Assembly (NCBI RefSeq): GCF_012274275.1
Contig: NZ_JAANZA010000001.1
Coordinates: 1,240,001-1,304,000 of the forward strand
Length of the DNA stretch: 64,000 nucleotides
Direction of reading: 5' to 3'
From: Cryobacterium sp. BB307
GTDB lineage: Bacteria > Actinomycetota > Actinomycetes > Actinomycetales > Microbacteriaceae
A program made the position numbers and the translations under genes. How positions within the stretch are numbered: position 1 is the stretch's first letter; the number at the start of each line of letters is the position of its first letter. Below, piece after piece: positions 43,298-52,867 of the stretch. Under the pieces are notes generated by a model, which did not search any database, had not been told where the DNA came from, and saw only the letters and a program-made list of their open reading frames with translations.

Positions 43298-43627
43298 ATG
43301 TACGACGTGACTGCTGCGGATTCGATCGTTCTCACCTACGAGCCTGTGCCGGAAACGCAGGTGGTTGCGGGCAGGCCCCGGGTCGGCAGTGCTGAGCTTC
43401 ACGAGTTGGACGGGCACTCGGTGGGCGTCTGGGAGCTGACCGTCGGGGCCATGGCGGATGTCGAGATCGACGAGGTGTTCGTGGTGCTTTTCGGCGCGGC
43501 GACGGTCGAGTTCGTTGACGAGGGTCGCAGCATCACGCTCGGACCCGGGTCGGTCGGTCGGTTGAGTGCGGGCCAGCGCACCATCTGGACCGTCACCGAG
43601 ACCCTGCGCAAGGTGTATTTCGCCTGA
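43298..43627 (+). CDS. Cupin-like protein
   Basis: 109-aa single-domain cupin (EutQ/cupin_3-like). Contains VGVWELTVGAMADVEIDEVF, VVLFGAATVEFVDEGRSI and LGPGSVGRLSAGQRTIW, the standard beta-barrel order. The metal-binding His triad of motif 1 is mostly absent, so it may not be enzymatic. Adjacent and divergent to the D-threonine aldolase-like gene, which may suggest a shared role. Confidence 0.8.
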   Translation: MYDVTAADSIVLTYEPVPETQVVAGRPRVGSAELHELDGHSVGVWELTVGAMADVEIDEVFVVLFGAATVEFVDEGRSITLGPGSVGRLSAGQRTIWTVTETLRKVYFA

Positions 43628-43736
43628 CCTCGGACCACCCGTCGTCACGTCCTCCACACGGAACCGGCGCGACTGCACGTCCACCGCTCGGGCCGTTCGT
43701 CGCGTGAGAGACAGTGGCCCGGCTGACCCTTGACCC

Positions 43737-44093
43737 ATGGCGGCGAAAGACGAGCTGGGCAGGCGTGGCGAACATCTTGCGGCCGAATATCTTCAGGCGC
43801 TCGGCTTCGCGATCATCGACCGCAATTGGCGGTGCACCGACGGTGAGATCGACCTCGTCGCCCGCGATGGCAACGAGACGGTCTTCGTCGAGGTCAAGAC
43901 TCGCGCAGGGCTCGGCTTCGGGCATCCGTTCGAGGCGATCACCGCCCGCAAGCTCGCGCGACTGCGCCGCCTCGCGTCGCAGTGGTGCCGGGCGCACCCC
44001 GACGTCACCGGGTTGGTGCGCATCGACGCGGTCGCGGTGGTCGCGCCTCGGGGCGAGGGGCCGACCATCGAGCACCTGTCGAGGATCTTCTGA
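43737..44093 (+). CDS. yraN: YraN/UPF0102 nuclease-like protein
   Basis: 118-aa protein of the UPF0102 family, a PD-(D/E)XK-type fold. LGRRGEHLAAEYLQALGF, DGEIDLVARDG and VFVEVKTRAG show the Asp-Glu-x-Lys-type site. Translationally coupled to comM through TGATG. The yraN-comM-dprA order is common in actinobacteria and may reflect DNA uptake or processing. Confidence 0.93.
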   Translation: MAAKDELGRRGEHLAAEYLQALGFAIIDRNWRCTDGEIDLVARDGNETVFVEVKTRAGLGFGHPFEAITARKLARLRRLASQWCRAHPDVTGLVRIDAVAVVAPRGEGPTIEHLSRIF

Positions 44094-45628
44094 TGTCGGT
44101 TGGCCGCACCCATTCGGTGTCGCTCATCGGCTTGCACGGCGAGATCGTCGAGGTTGAAGCGGTCTTCTCCGCGCAACTGCCGAAGTTCGTCATCATCGGC
44201 CTGCCGGATGCGGCGCTCGGCGAGGCACGCGACCGGGTGTTGCCGGCTGCCGCGAATTCCGGATGCGAGCTGCCGAGCCGCCGGCTGACCGTCAACCTGT
44301 CGCCTGCGGCGCTGCCGAAGCAGGGATCCGGGTTCGACCTTGCGATCGCGCTGGCAGCCATCGCCGCGACCGGTGCGATCGCCTCCGAGTCGATCGATCG
44401 AGTGGTGCACCTGGGCGAGCTCGGACTGGATGGCCGATTGCGGCCGATCAACGGCATCCTGCCCGCGGTGTCCGCCGTTGCGGCGGCGGGCTTCGAGACG
44501 GTCATGGTACCCAGCGGAAACGTCGATGAGGCGGAGCTGGTTCCGGGGGTTCGCGTGATCGGGGTCCCGAGCCTGCGCGATGCTGCGATCTGGCACGGCG
44601 GGGAGTATGAGCCGATCCCGGTCGAGCCGTTGATGCGCGGCGGGGTAGACGATCCAGAGGAGGATCATCGCGACCTCGCCGATGTCATCGGCAACCCGGA
44701 GGCGGTCGAGGCGATGGTGGTGGCCGCCGCCGGCGGTCACCATGTATTCCTGCTCGGCCCGCCCGGCTCCGGCAAGACCATGCTCGCCGAGCGGTTGCCC
44801 GGTCTCCTGCCTGACCTCGACCCGGTGAGCGCGCTCGAGGTCAGCTCGGTGCGCTCGCTGGCTGGCTTGCCGGTTGGCCGCGAATTGGCCCGCAGGCCAC
44901 CGCTCGAAGCGCCGCACCACACCGCGACCGCCGCGGCGTTGATCGGAGGGGGCACCAAGCAGATCAGGCCGGGGGCGGCAGCGCGAGCAAGTGGGGGAGT
45001 CCTCTTCTTGGACGAAGCGCCGGAGTTCAACGTGAACGTGCTCGACGCGCTTCGGCAGCCGCTCGAATCCGGGGTGATCTCGATCCACAGGGCCAACGCC
45101 ATCGCACAGTATCCGGGTCGATTCCAGCTGGTGCTCGCAGCCAACCCGTGCCCATGCGGACAGTACGGCTCGCGGGATTCCGACTGCACCTGCACTCCGA
45201 GTGTGCGTCGCCGCTATCTCGCGAGGCTGTCCGGGCCGCTGCTCGACCGGATCGACATCCAGGTGCGGGTCCCGCGCATCACGTCGGCGCAGCTTCGGAC
45301 AGCGGATGACGCGCGGCGGCTCTCATCGCGAGCTGCGCGTGAGCGTGTGATCGCGGCCAGGGCACGAGCGGCGCATCGCCTGGCCAGCACGCCATGGACG
45401 ATCAACGCCCAGGTTCCCGGCTACTGGTTGCGGCATCCGTCACGACGTCTCGGGCCGGTTGCGACCGCATCCATCGACCGGGCGCTGGAACGGGGCGGTA
45501 TCACGATGCGCGGCTACGACAGGGTGCTGCGGCTCGGCTGGACGCTCGCCGACCTCGAGGGAGCCGAAGCGCCGAGCGCGGATCACATCGGAAGAGCACT
45601 GTTCCTGAGAAAGGCGATGGCATCATGA
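44093..45628 (+). CDS. comM: YifB/ComM family Mg-chelatase-like AAA+ ATPase
   Basis: 511-aa AAA+ protein. N-terminal Lon-S5-like domain (IEVEAVFSAQLPKFVIIGLP, LTVNLSPAALPKQGSGFDLA), Walker A LGPPGSGKTMLAERLPG, Walker B GVLFLDEAPEFN, zinc-type PCPCGQYGSRDSDC and C-terminal VPRITSAQLR. ComM in Vibrio is a branch-migration helicase in natural transformation. Start ATG 44093 shares a base with the yraN stop; dprA begins with an ATGA overlap. Confidence 0.94.
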   Translation: MSVGRTHSVSLIGLHGEIVEVEAVFSAQLPKFVIIGLPDAALGEARDRVLPAAANSGCELPSRRLTVNLSPAALPKQGSGFDLAIALAAIAATGAIASESIDRVVHLGELGLDGRLRPINGILPAVSAVAAAGFETVMVPSGNVDEAELVPGVRVIGVPSLRDAAIWHGGEYEPIPVEPLMRGGVDDPEEDHRDLADVIGNPEAVEAMVVAAAGGHHVFLLGPPGSGKTMLAERLPGLLPDLDPVSALEVSSVRSLAGLPVGRELARRPPLEAPHHTATAAALIGGGTKQIRPGAAARASGGVLFLDEAPEFNVNVLDALRQPLESGVISIHRANAIAQYPGRFQLVLAANPCPCGQYGSRDSDCTCTPSVRRRYLARLSGPLLDRIDIQVRVPRITSAQLRTADDARRLSSRAARERVIAARARAAHRLASTPWTINAQVPGYWLRHPSRRLGPVATASIDRALERGGITMRGYDRVLRLGWTLADLEGAEAPSADHIGRALFLRKAMAS

Positions 45629-46836
45629 CCACTTTCGGGCTGAAGAACGCGGAGATCGCCCAACACGTCCGAGCGGTCGCGCGCGACGACCTCGACGCCG
45701 ACGAACTGTTCGACCGCTTCGCGCGGGCAGCCTGGACCGGGATCGCCGAGCCCGGGGACCGTGCGGCCGGTGTGCTCGTCGGCATGCTCGGCGCGGCGAG
45801 CGCTCTCGACGCGGTGATCGCCCGAACCTCGGTCGATGCCATCGTCGAGAGGGTCCGCGGCGAACTCACCCCGATGGAGACCACCGAGGCCATCGCCAGA
45901 TGGCAACCCCGTTTGCAGGCACGGGCAACAATCATCGCGTTGAAGCAGGCGGCCCGCTACGGCGTCCGGCTGGTCGTACCGAGCGACACGGTATGGCCGG
46001 CCGGACTTGACGACCTCGGCCCACACGCGCCAATCGCGCTCTGGTTGCGCGGGAACGAGTCGACCCTCGCGACGACGCAGTCCTCGATTGCGCTGGTCGG
46101 TGCGCGGGCCGCCACCGGCTACGGAGAGCACGTGACCATGGAAGCGTCGGCCGGGCTGGTCGATCGCGGGTACACGATCGTCTCCGGCGCCGCCTACGGC
46201 ATCGACGGGATGGCGCACAGAGCCGCCCTCGCCAGTTCCGGTCAGACGATCGCCGTGCTCGCCGGTGGGGTGGACCGCTTCTACCCGAGCGGTCACGAGG
46301 CGCTGCTCACCAGGATCGTGAACGACGGCGCCGTCGTCTCCGAACTGCCGTGCGGGGCCGCGCCGACCAAATGGCGGTTCCTGCAACGCAACAGGTTGAT
46401 CGCGGCGATGAGCCTCGCCACGGTCGTGCTCGAGGCCGGCTGGCGCTCCGGATCGCTCAACACCGCCGGCCACGCTTCGGCGTTGGGTCGCCCACTGGGA
46501 GCGGTGCCCGGCCCGGTGACCTCCGCCGCCTCATCCGGATGCCACCGGCTGATCCGCGAATTCGATGCGATCTGCGTCACCAGCGCGGAGGAGATGGCCG
46601 AACTCGCGCCGCTCAGCGAACACCGGCCGACCCAGGCGCACACCGAGGTGCCGCTTCCCGGTCTCGACAGCGACCAAGCGCGTTTGCGCGACGCCATGAG
46701 CAACCGGGCGGCACGGCCCGTCGTCGACCTCGCAGCGCGATCCGGGCTCTCGGTTGCCCAGGTGCAGTCGATGCTCGGCACGATGGAACTGGAGGGCAGG
46801 GCGGCAGAGCGGGAGGCAGGCTGGGTGCGACTCTGA
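45625..46836 (+). CDS. dprA: DNA processing protein DprA
   Basis: 403-aa protein that loads RecA on incoming single-stranded DNA. The Rossmann-like core has IALVGARAATGYGEHV, VSGAAYGIDGMAH, VLAGGVDRFYP, and ELPCGAAPTKWRFLQRNR with its DNA-contact Arg residues. The C-terminal winged helix (VDLAARSGLSVAQVQSMLGT) is present. Coupled to comM. Gene complete, although competence genes themselves are not in this window. Confidence 0.95.
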   Translation: MTTFGLKNAEIAQHVRAVARDDLDADELFDRFARAAWTGIAEPGDRAAGVLVGMLGAASALDAVIARTSVDAIVERVRGELTPMETTEAIARWQPRLQARATIIALKQAARYGVRLVVPSDTVWPAGLDDLGPHAPIALWLRGNESTLATTQSSIALVGARAATGYGEHVTMEASAGLVDRGYTIVSGAAYGIDGMAHRAALASSGQTIAVLAGGVDRFYPSGHEALLTRIVNDGAVVSELPCGAAPTKWRFLQRNRLIAAMSLATVVLEAGWRSGSLNTAGHASALGRPLGAVPGPVTSAASSGCHRLIREFDAICVTSAEEMAELAPLSEHRPTQAHTEVPLPGLDSDQARLRDAMSNRAARPVVDLAARSGLSVAQVQSMLGTMELEGRAAEREAGWVRL

Positions 46837-46852
46837 CCTTGCCGCCACCCCC

Positions 46853-46858
46853 TAGTCT
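46853..46858 (+). promoter_or_regulatory. -10 box TAGTCT, leaderless start of phosphodiesterase gene
   Basis: TAGTCT, six bases, then GTG at 46865. Confidence 0.45.
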
Positions 46859-46864
46859 GGTGTC

Positions 46865-47791
46865 GTGATTCAGGTTGGACAGTACCCAGCGCCCTCGCAC
46901 GTCGTCGCCCACATCAGCGACACCCATTTACTGGCTGGCGGCGCTCCGCTGTACGGGAAAGTGGCGACCGACGCGCACCTGAAGCAGGCGCTCGAACAGT
47001 TGGAGCGGTCGAGCATCCGCCCGGATGCGCTCGTCTTCACTGGCGACCTCGCCGACCTGGGCGAACCGGATGCCTACACGCGACTGCGCGGCATCGTCGA
47101 GCCGGTGGCCGAGCGGCTCGGCGCGCAGCTCATCTGGGTGATGGGCAACCACGATGAGCGACTCCAGTACTCGGCCGAACTGTTCGACGAGACCCCGAAC
47201 GACGCGCCGCAGGACCGGGTGTACGACGTGAACGGGCTGCGCATCATCTCCTTCGACACGAGCGTGCCCGGGTACCACCACGGCGACGTCACCGACGACC
47301 AGCTCGCCTGGCTCGAGGACGTCCTCCGGACCCCGGCGCCGCACGGCACACTGCTGGCAGTCCACCACCCGCCCATCCCCACACCCCTGCTCGAGGCGAT
47401 GGGCATGCTGGAGCTGCGGGACCAGAGCCGGCTCGAGCGCGTCATCCGCGGGACCGACGTGCGCGCAGTGCTCGCCGGGCACCTGCACTACTCGACGCAC
47501 AGCACGTTCGCGGGCGTCCCGGTGTCGGTGGCGGCGGCAACCTGCTACACCCTCGACCTCACCGCAGAGCAGCGGCTGCTGTCCGGCGTCGACTTCGGGC
47601 AGTCGATGACCATCGTGCACGTCTACGAGGACCGCACCGTGCATTCCATCGTCCCCGTAGGGAGCCCGGAGGAGATCACCGGGCAGCCGGACAGCGCGTG
47701 GGACGTCATCGAGTCCATGACCCCAGAGCAGCGCGAGCAGATGTTCTCCGCCAAGCGTTCACCGTTCAACCTCGGCGAGCAGGCCGACTGA
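46865..47791 (+). CDS. Class III cyclic-nucleotide phosphodiesterase-like metallophosphoesterase
   Basis: Calcineurin-like metallophosphoesterase, 308 aa. The binuclear metal motifs are intact: AHISDTHLLAG, FTGDLADLGE, VMGNHDERL, LLAVHHPPI and VLAGHLHYSTHS. It is most like CpdA/Rv0805-type enzymes that hydrolyse 3',5'-cAMP, though phosphodiesters or phosphatase substrates are also possible. Predicted leaderless GTG start. Confidence 0.87.
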   Translation: MIQVGQYPAPSHVVAHISDTHLLAGGAPLYGKVATDAHLKQALEQLERSSIRPDALVFTGDLADLGEPDAYTRLRGIVEPVAERLGAQLIWVMGNHDERLQYSAELFDETPNDAPQDRVYDVNGLRIISFDTSVPGYHHGDVTDDQLAWLEDVLRTPAPHGTLLAVHHPPIPTPLLEAMGMLELRDQSRLERVIRGTDVRAVLAGHLHYSTHSTFAGVPVSVAAATCYTLDLTAEQRLLSGVDFGQSMTIVHVYEDRTVHSIVPVGSPEEITGQPDSAWDVIESMTPEQREQMFSAKRSPFNLGEQAD

Positions 47792-47841
47792 CGAACCGTG
47801 GCGGTGCGGGCGAACGCGTCCGTGTGCGCGACGATTGACGC

Positions 47842-48756
47842 ATGAGGCTTGAGCGCGCGGTCGACGACTTCGTCGTGCAACTCGCCTCCGAGCGCGGCCT
47901 GAGCGCGAACACCGCCAAGGCCTACCGCTCCGACCTTGACGCGCTCGCCGCATTCGCCGGTGGCCGCGGCGCCCACGACACGTCAGACCTCGACCTCGAA
48001 CTGCTGCGCGACTGGCTGTGGCAGGACTCCCGCTCCGGCCTGGCCAAGTCGACCATCGCCCGCCGCTCCGCCGCCGCGCGCGGTCTCACCGCCTGGCTGG
48101 CACGAGAAGGGCACACGACAGCGGATGCCGGGGCCAGGCTTCGCGCGCCGAAGGCCGACCAGCACCTGCCGCGCGTGCTCACCCGCCCGCAGATCGACGG
48201 CATCCTGGACTCGCTCGCAGCCCTCGCGGCGACGGGCGACCCGGTTGCGGTCCGCGATGTCGCGCTCATCGAGCTGCTCTACGCATCCGCGCTGCGCGTC
48301 GGCGAACTCGTCGGCCTTGACCTTGGCTCGCTCGACCGGTCGCGGCTCACGGTGCGCGTGACCGGAAAGGGCTCGAAGGATCGCGTTGTGCCGTTCGGAG
48401 TCCCCGCATTGAGGGCGATCGACGAGTACCTGGCGACTGCGAGGCCGAAGCTGGCCGCACGGAACAGCGCGGAGGAGACCACAGCCCTCTTCCTCGGCGC
48501 GCGCGGCAATCGCATCAACTCCCGAACCGTCTACCAGCTCGTTGCGAGTCTGCTCGCCGATCTGCCCGGCACCGGCCCGGCGGGCCCGCACGCGCTGAGG
48601 CACACCGCGGCGACGCACCTGCTCGATGGCGGAGCCGATCTCCGGGCGGTGCAGGAACTCCTCGGCCACGCGAGCCTCGGCACCACCCAGCTCTACACAC
48701 ACGTGTCTGCCGCCCGCCTAAAAGACACCTACCGAGTCGCCCACCCGCGCGCGTGA
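47842..48756 (+). CDS. xerC: Tyrosine recombinase XerC
   Basis: 304-aa site-specific recombinase that resolves chromosome dimers at dif with XerD. SAM-like N-terminal domain (LSANTAKAYRSDLDAL) and catalytic domain with Arg in ASALRVGELVGL, Lys in VTGKGSKDRVVPFG, His-x-x-Arg in PHALRHTAATHLL, His in LGHASLGTT and the nucleophile Tyr in LYTHVSAARLKDTY. Located between the phosphodiesterase and rpsB as is usual in actinobacteria, so the chromosomal XerC and not a phage integrase. Confidence 0.92.
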   Translation: MRLERAVDDFVVQLASERGLSANTAKAYRSDLDALAAFAGGRGAHDTSDLDLELLRDWLWQDSRSGLAKSTIARRSAAARGLTAWLAREGHTTADAGARLRAPKADQHLPRVLTRPQIDGILDSLAALAATGDPVAVRDVALIELLYASALRVGELVGLDLGSLDRSRLTVRVTGKGSKDRVVPFGVPALRAIDEYLATARPKLAARNSAEETTALFLGARGNRINSRTVYQLVASLLADLPGTGPAGPHALRHTAATHLLDGGADLRAVQELLGHASLGTTQLYTHVSAARLKDTYRVAHPRA

Positions 48757-48778
48757 CCCGCGTGCGAGGTGCTGGCGC

Positions 48779-49303
48779 TCAGTCGAGCGACCTCGTCGGC
48801 AGCAGCACGGCTCGCGACACGCCGCCCAGGTAGTTCAGCGGCGACACGTACTCACCGTGCAGCCGAACACCGAAGTGCAAGCACGCCGTCGCGCAGTGGC
48901 CTGCCTCGAGCGTGCCCACCGGCTGACCGCCCGAGACGGCATCGCCGGCCTTGAGCGGTGAGGCGACGGGCTCGAAGCTGGAGATTAAGCCGCCCGGATG
49001 CCTGATCGACAGCACCGGACGATCCACGACGGGGCCGGAGAAGTGCACGACACCGGCCGCGGGCGCGAGAACATCAGCCCCGGGCACCGCTGTGATGTCG
49101 ATACCGCGGTGACCGGCGGAATACGGTGTCGGCGGGGCGATGAAGGGCCGCGCGATCGGATGCGGCGGCGCGAGCGGCCAGCTCCACACCGCCGGCTGCG
49201 CTCCCGCCGCGTGCAGCGAGGCCGGAACTCCGACAACCACGAACGCAAGCACGAGTGCCAACCCGAGAAGCCGGATGGGGTCGGCGGGCGGCGGGAGCAA
49301 CAT
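48779..49303 (-). CDS. M23 family metallopeptidase-like exported protein
   Basis: 174 aa from ATG 49303, with an N-terminal helix (LLGLALVLAFVVVGVPASL) as signal or anchor. The peptidase_M23/LytM core reads HRGIDITAVPGADVLAPAAGVV, SSFEPVASPLKAGDAV and ACLHFGVRLHGEYV. The active M23 motifs HxxxD (HRGID) and HxH are only partly met (LHFGV lacks the first His), so it may be a non-catalytic LytM factor. The longer upstream frame reaches the rpsB promoter and is not used. Confidence 0.82.
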   Translation of the reverse strand: MLLPPPADPIRLLGLALVLAFVVVGVPASLHAAGAQPAVWSWPLAPPHPIARPFIAPPTPYSAGHRGIDITAVPGADVLAPAAGVVHFSGPVVDRPVLSIRHPGGLISSFEPVASPLKAGDAVSGGQPVGTLEAGHCATACLHFGVRLHGEYVSPLNYLGGVSRAVLLPTRSLD

Positions 49304-49398
49304 GACGTCAGCGTCCCACCCCGGGCGGCCCACGCACCCGGATGCCGGAAGCAAGGGTGCACCGGAGGCAGCGCACCGAGGTGGTGGGGGAGCGGTGT

Positions 49399-49594
49399 TA
49401 TCATTGACAAGCACTCCGCGAAGCGGGGTGACTACGCGTGCCCATAGCGATGCTCTCCACGAGCATCGTGGCATCACACTCCACTCAGTCTCGGCTTGCC
49501 GAGCGGAGCCGTGCCGGGCACCAGGTTTCGCGCCATCCGGTAGCGGAAGACAACTGAGCGGCACGACTCAAAGTGCCAGAAAAGGAGACGGCTC
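49399..49594 (+). promoter_or_regulatory. rpsB promoter and structured 5' leader
   Basis: TATCAT at 49399-49404 is the likely -10, giving a leader of about 185 nt. It contains hairpin CACTCCGC-GAA-GCGGGGTG (49412-49430); CGATGCTC/GAGCATCG (49448-49468), which competes with CCACGA/TCGTGG (49457-49471); CTCGGC/GCCGAG (49490-49503); and AAAAGGAG before ATG 49595. The exclusive pair suggests S2 or translation-dependent control. The 90 bp before it also hold the divergent promoter of the M23 gene. Confidence 0.45.
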
Positions 49595-50581
49595 ATGGCC
49601 GTTGTCACCATTCGCCAGCTGCTCGACAGCGGCGTCCACTTCGGACACCAGACCCGCCGCTGGAACCCGAAGATGAAGCGCTTCATCCTCACGGAGCGAA
49701 GCGGCAGCCACATCATCGACCTGCAGCAGTCGCTCGCCTACATCGACAAGGCCTACGACTACGTGAAGGACACCGTCGCGCACGGCGGCACCATCCTGTT
49801 CGTCGGCACCAAGAAGCAGGCGCAGCTCTCGATCGCCGAGCAGGCGCAGCGCGTCGGCCAGCCGTTCGTCAACCAGCGCTGGCTCGGTGGCCTCCTCACC
49901 AACTTCCAGACGGTTTCGAAGCGCCTCGCGCGCATGAAGGAACTCGAGGAGATCGACTTCGACGACACGACGAAGGGCTTCACCAAGAAGGAGCTCCTCA
50001 TCAAGAAGCGCGAGCTCGACAAGCTGCACAAGAGCCTGGGCGGTATCCGCAACCTCACGAAGACGCCGTCGGCGCTCTGGGTTGTCGACACCAAGAAGGA
50101 GCACCTCGCGGTTGACGAGGCGCGCAAGCTCGGTATCCCGATCATCGCGATCCTGGACACCAACTGCGACCCGGACGAGGTCAACTACCCGATCCCGGGC
50201 AACGACGACGCGATCCGCTCCGTCGCGCTGCTCACCCGCATCATCGCGGATGCCGCAGCCGAGGGTCTGATCCAGCGCCACAGCAAGACCGAGGGCGAAG
50301 GCGAAGCCGCCGAGCCGATGGCGGAGTGGGAGGCAGAGCTTCTGCAGGCCAACGCCGCGCCCGAGGCTGCAGCACCCGCCGCTGAGGAGCCCGCTGCTGC
50401 CGAGGAGCCCGCCGCTGATGAGGCACCGGCTGCCGCTGAGGAGGCACCGGCCGCCGAGGCTGCTGAGGAGCCCGCTGCAGAGGTTGCCGACGAGGCACCC
50501 GCCGCTGAGGAGGCGCCCGCCGCTGAGGCCGACGCCAAGCCCGCGCGCAAGACCGCAGCCAAGAAAGACGACGCGAAGTAA
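49595..50581 (+). CDS. rpsB: 30S ribosomal protein S2 with acidic tail
   Basis: S2, 328 aa. Core residues ~1-250: [36 protein letters not shown] and [29 protein letters not shown] (quoted in part: [19 protein letters not shown]). The last ~75 residues are Ala/Glu/Pro repeats ([20 protein letters not shown]) ending in a basic [12 protein letters not shown] tail. Strong ribosome site. Followed by tsf after 41 bp. Confidence 0.96.
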   Translation: MAVVTIRQLLDSGVHFGHQTRRWNPKMKRFILTERSGSHIIDLQQSLAYIDKAYDYVKDTVAHGGTILFVGTKKQAQLSIAEQAQRVGQPFVNQRWLGGLLTNFQTVSKRLARMKELEEIDFDDTTKGFTKKELLIKKRELDKLHKSLGGIRNLTKTPSALWVVDTKKEHLAVDEARKLGIPIIAILDTNCDPDEVNYPIPGNDDAIRSVALLTRIIADAAAEGLIQRHSKTEGEGEAAEPMAEWEAELLQANAAPEAAAPAAEEPAAAEEPAADEAPAAAEEAPAAEAAEEPAAEVADEAPAAEEAPAAEADAKPARKTAAKKDDAK

Positions 50582-50622
50582 CCCTTCGCCCACCACCAAC
50601 GCTCAGAAGGAGCAGCACAGAT

Positions 50623-51450
50623 ATGGCTAACTTCACCGCCGCCGACGTCAAGGCGCTGCGTGACCGCCTCGGCACCGGAATGATGGACAGCAAGAACGCC
50701 CTCGTCGAGGCGGATGGCGACCTTGAGAAGGCCGTCGAGATCCTCCGCCTCAAGGGTGCGAAGTCCAACGCGAAGCGCGCAGACCGCGCGACGAGCGAGG
50801 GTCTGGTCGCAGCCAAGGCGCAGGGATCGACCGCAACGATGATCGAGCTGTCCTGCGAGACCGACTTCGTCGCCAAGAGCGACAAGTTCATCGCGCTGGC
50901 CGACTCGGTGCTCGACGCCGCGGTCGCCGCGGGAGCCTCGACCGCCGACGCTGCGCTTGCGGCACCGGCAACCGGCGGCACGGTCGCTGACCTGATTGCG
51001 GAGGAGTCCGCCATCCTGGGTGAGAAGGTGGAGCTGCGCCGCGTCGCCGTCGTGAGCGGTGACGCCTTCGAGGTCTACCTGCACCGCACGAGCAAGGACC
51101 TGCCGCCGCAGGTCGGCGTGGTCGTCGGCTACACCGGCTCCGACGCGGACACCGCGCGCAGCGTTGCCCAGCACATCGCCTTCGCCGACCCGCAGTACCT
51201 CAGCCGCGACGAGGTCCCGGCCGCCGAGGTCGAGAAGGAGCGCGAGATCGTCACCGAGATCTCCCGCAACGAGGGCAAGCCGGAGGCAGCCCTGCCGAAG
51301 ATCGTCGAGGGTCGCCTCGGCGCCTACTTCAAGCAGGTCGCTCTGCTCGACCAGGACTACGCCAAGGACAACAAGCTCTCGATCGCCAAGGTGCTCGAGG
51401 ACGCGAGTCTCACCGTGACCGGGTTCGCCCGGTTCAAGGTCGGGGCTTAG
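50623..51450 (+). CDS. tsf: Elongation factor Ts
   Basis: Guanine nucleotide exchange factor for EF-Tu, 275 aa. N-terminal UBA-like domain with [21 protein letters not shown], then [17 protein letters not shown] and the core dimer domain; ends [11 protein letters not shown] at 50623 with AGAAGGAG upstream. Terminates at a strong hairpin before pyrH. Confidence 0.97.
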   Translation: MANFTAADVKALRDRLGTGMMDSKNALVEADGDLEKAVEILRLKGAKSNAKRADRATSEGLVAAKAQGSTATMIELSCETDFVAKSDKFIALADSVLDAAVAAGASTADAALAAPATGGTVADLIAEESAILGEKVELRRVAVVSGDAFEVYLHRTSKDLPPQVGVVVGYTGSDADTARSVAQHIAFADPQYLSRDEVPAAEVEKEREIVTEISRNEGKPEAALPKIVEGRLGAYFKQVALLDQDYAKDNKLSIAKVLEDASLTVTGFARFKVGA

Positions 51451-51463
51451 ACCCAGTGCGATA

Positions 51464-51499
51464 CGGGGTCCGGACGATTCTTCGTCCGGACCCCGTTTT
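51464..51499 (+). terminator. Intrinsic terminator of rpsB-tsf
   Basis: Perfect 14-bp stem (51464-51477 with 51482-51495), four-base loop TTCT, then TTTT at 51496-51499. The best intrinsic terminator in the window. Confidence 0.9.
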
Positions 51500-51547
51500 C
51501 ACGCCCACAAGCAAATACTCTGTATCGAACGAACGCGAGGAGACGCC

Positions 51548-52261
51548 GTGACGGAATCGGGTAAACGACGGGTTCTCTTGAAGCTGTCGGGTGAGGCATT
51601 CGGCGGCGGCCAGTTGGGCGTGAACCCGGATGTCGTCGCCGGGCTGGCGAAGGAGATCGCGGCAGCCGCGAGCGACGTCGAGATCGCCATTGTCGTCGGC
51701 GGCGGCAACTTCTTCCGCGGCGCAGAACTGTCGCAGCGCGGCATGGACCGCGGCCGGGCCGACTACATGGGCATGCTCGGCACTGTCATGAACGCGCTGG
51801 CCCTGCAGGACTTCCTGGAGCAGGCAGGCGCAGCCACCCGCGTGCAATCCGCGGTCTCGATGACCCAGGTCGCCGAGCCGTACATCCCGTTGCGCGCCGA
51901 GCGCCACCTGGAGAAGGGGCGCATCGTCATCTTCGGAGCGGGTGCCGGCCTTCCGTACTTCTCCACCGACACCGTCGCCGCGCAGCGTGCCCTGGAGATC
52001 CGAGCCGACGTCGTACTCGTCGCCAAGAACGGCGTCGACGGTGTTTACGACGGCGATCCGCGCAAAAACGCGGATGCCGCGAAGCTCGACAAGGTGACCT
52101 ACCAGGAGGCACTGGTGCAGGGACTCAAGGTCGTCGACTCGACCGCGTTCAGCCTGTGCATGGACAACGGCATGCCCATGGTCGTCTTCGGCATGCAGCC
52201 GGATGGCAACATCACCAAGGCGCTGCGGGGCGAGCGCATCGGCACGCTCGTCAGCAACTGA
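51548..52261 (+). CDS. pyrH: UMP kinase
   Basis: Bacterial uridylate kinase, 237 aa, converting UMP to UDP with [49 protein letters not shown] and [20 protein letters not shown] are diagnostic. GTG at 51548 with GAGGAGA upstream; -10 TACTCT near 51516. Starts the pyrH-frr-cdsA group after the terminator. Confidence 0.97.
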   Translation: MTESGKRRVLLKLSGEAFGGGQLGVNPDVVAGLAKEIAAAASDVEIAIVVGGGNFFRGAELSQRGMDRGRADYMGMLGTVMNALALQDFLEQAGAATRVQSAVSMTQVAEPYIPLRAERHLEKGRIVIFGAGAGLPYFSTDTVAAQRALEIRADVVLVAKNGVDGVYDGDPRKNADAAKLDKVTYQEALVQGLKVVDSTAFSLCMDNGMPMVVFGMQPDGNITKALRGERIGTLVSN

Positions 52262-52312
52262 GCCGACCTGACGATAAACTCGCATTCTGCGCCCACCGCA
52301 AAGGAGACTGAT

Positions 52313-52867
52313 GTGATTTCGGACGTGCTGGCCGAGGCCAAGGACAAGATGGAGAAGGCCGTCGACGTCGCGAAGGATGACTTCTCGAACGTCCGAACCG
52401 GTCGCGCCAACCCTGCGCTGTTCCAGAAGGTGCTCGTCGACTATTACGGTACGCCGACGCCGCTCGCACAGCTCGCGGGCATGCAGAACCAGGATGCGCG
52501 CACGCTGCTCATCACTCCCTACGACAAGAGCGCGCTGAAGGACATCGAGCGGGCGCTTGTCGCTGCTCCCAACATCGACGCGAACGTCGGCAACGACGGC
52601 GAAGTCATCCGCGTCACCCTCCCCGAGCTCACCGGCGATCGGCGCAAGGAATACGTCAAGATCGTGCGCGGGAAGGCGGAAGACGCCAAGGTGGCGATCC
52701 GCAACATCCGACGCAAGGCGAAAGACGACCTGGACGCCCTCAAGGGCGATGTTGGCGACGACGAGCTCAGCCGCGCTGAGAAGGAACTCGAGTCGCTGAC
52801 CAAGTCCCACGTCGACTCCATCGACGAGGCACTGCGCAAGAAGGAAGCCGAGCTTCTCGAGGTCTGA
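52313..52867 (+). CDS. frr: Ribosome recycling factor
   Basis: 184 aa. Three-helix bundle with [43 protein letters not shown] and [18 protein letters not shown] (all typical). Works with EF-G to split post-termination ribosomes. GTG at 52313 after AAAGGAG; a possible own -10 TAAACT at 52275. cdsA follows immediately. Confidence 0.97.
   Translation: MISDVLAEAKDKMEKAVDVAKDDFSNVRTGRANPALFQKVLVDYYGTPTPLAQLAGMQNQDARTLLITPYDKSALKDIERALVAAPNIDANVGNDGEVIRVTLPELTGDRRKEYVKIVRGKAEDAKVAIRNIRRKAKDDLDALKGDVGDDELSRAEKELESLTKSHVDSIDEALRKKEAELLEV

Noticed and set aside
47842-48756. Tyrosine recombinase as a mobile-element integrase
   Set aside because: Position, length and motifs match chromosomal XerC; no tRNA attachment site or phage genes nearby.
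48779-49564. Longer M23 protein starting near 49564
   Set aside because: The extra N-terminus would overlap the rpsB leader and lacks a signal sequence; ATG 49303 starts directly at one.
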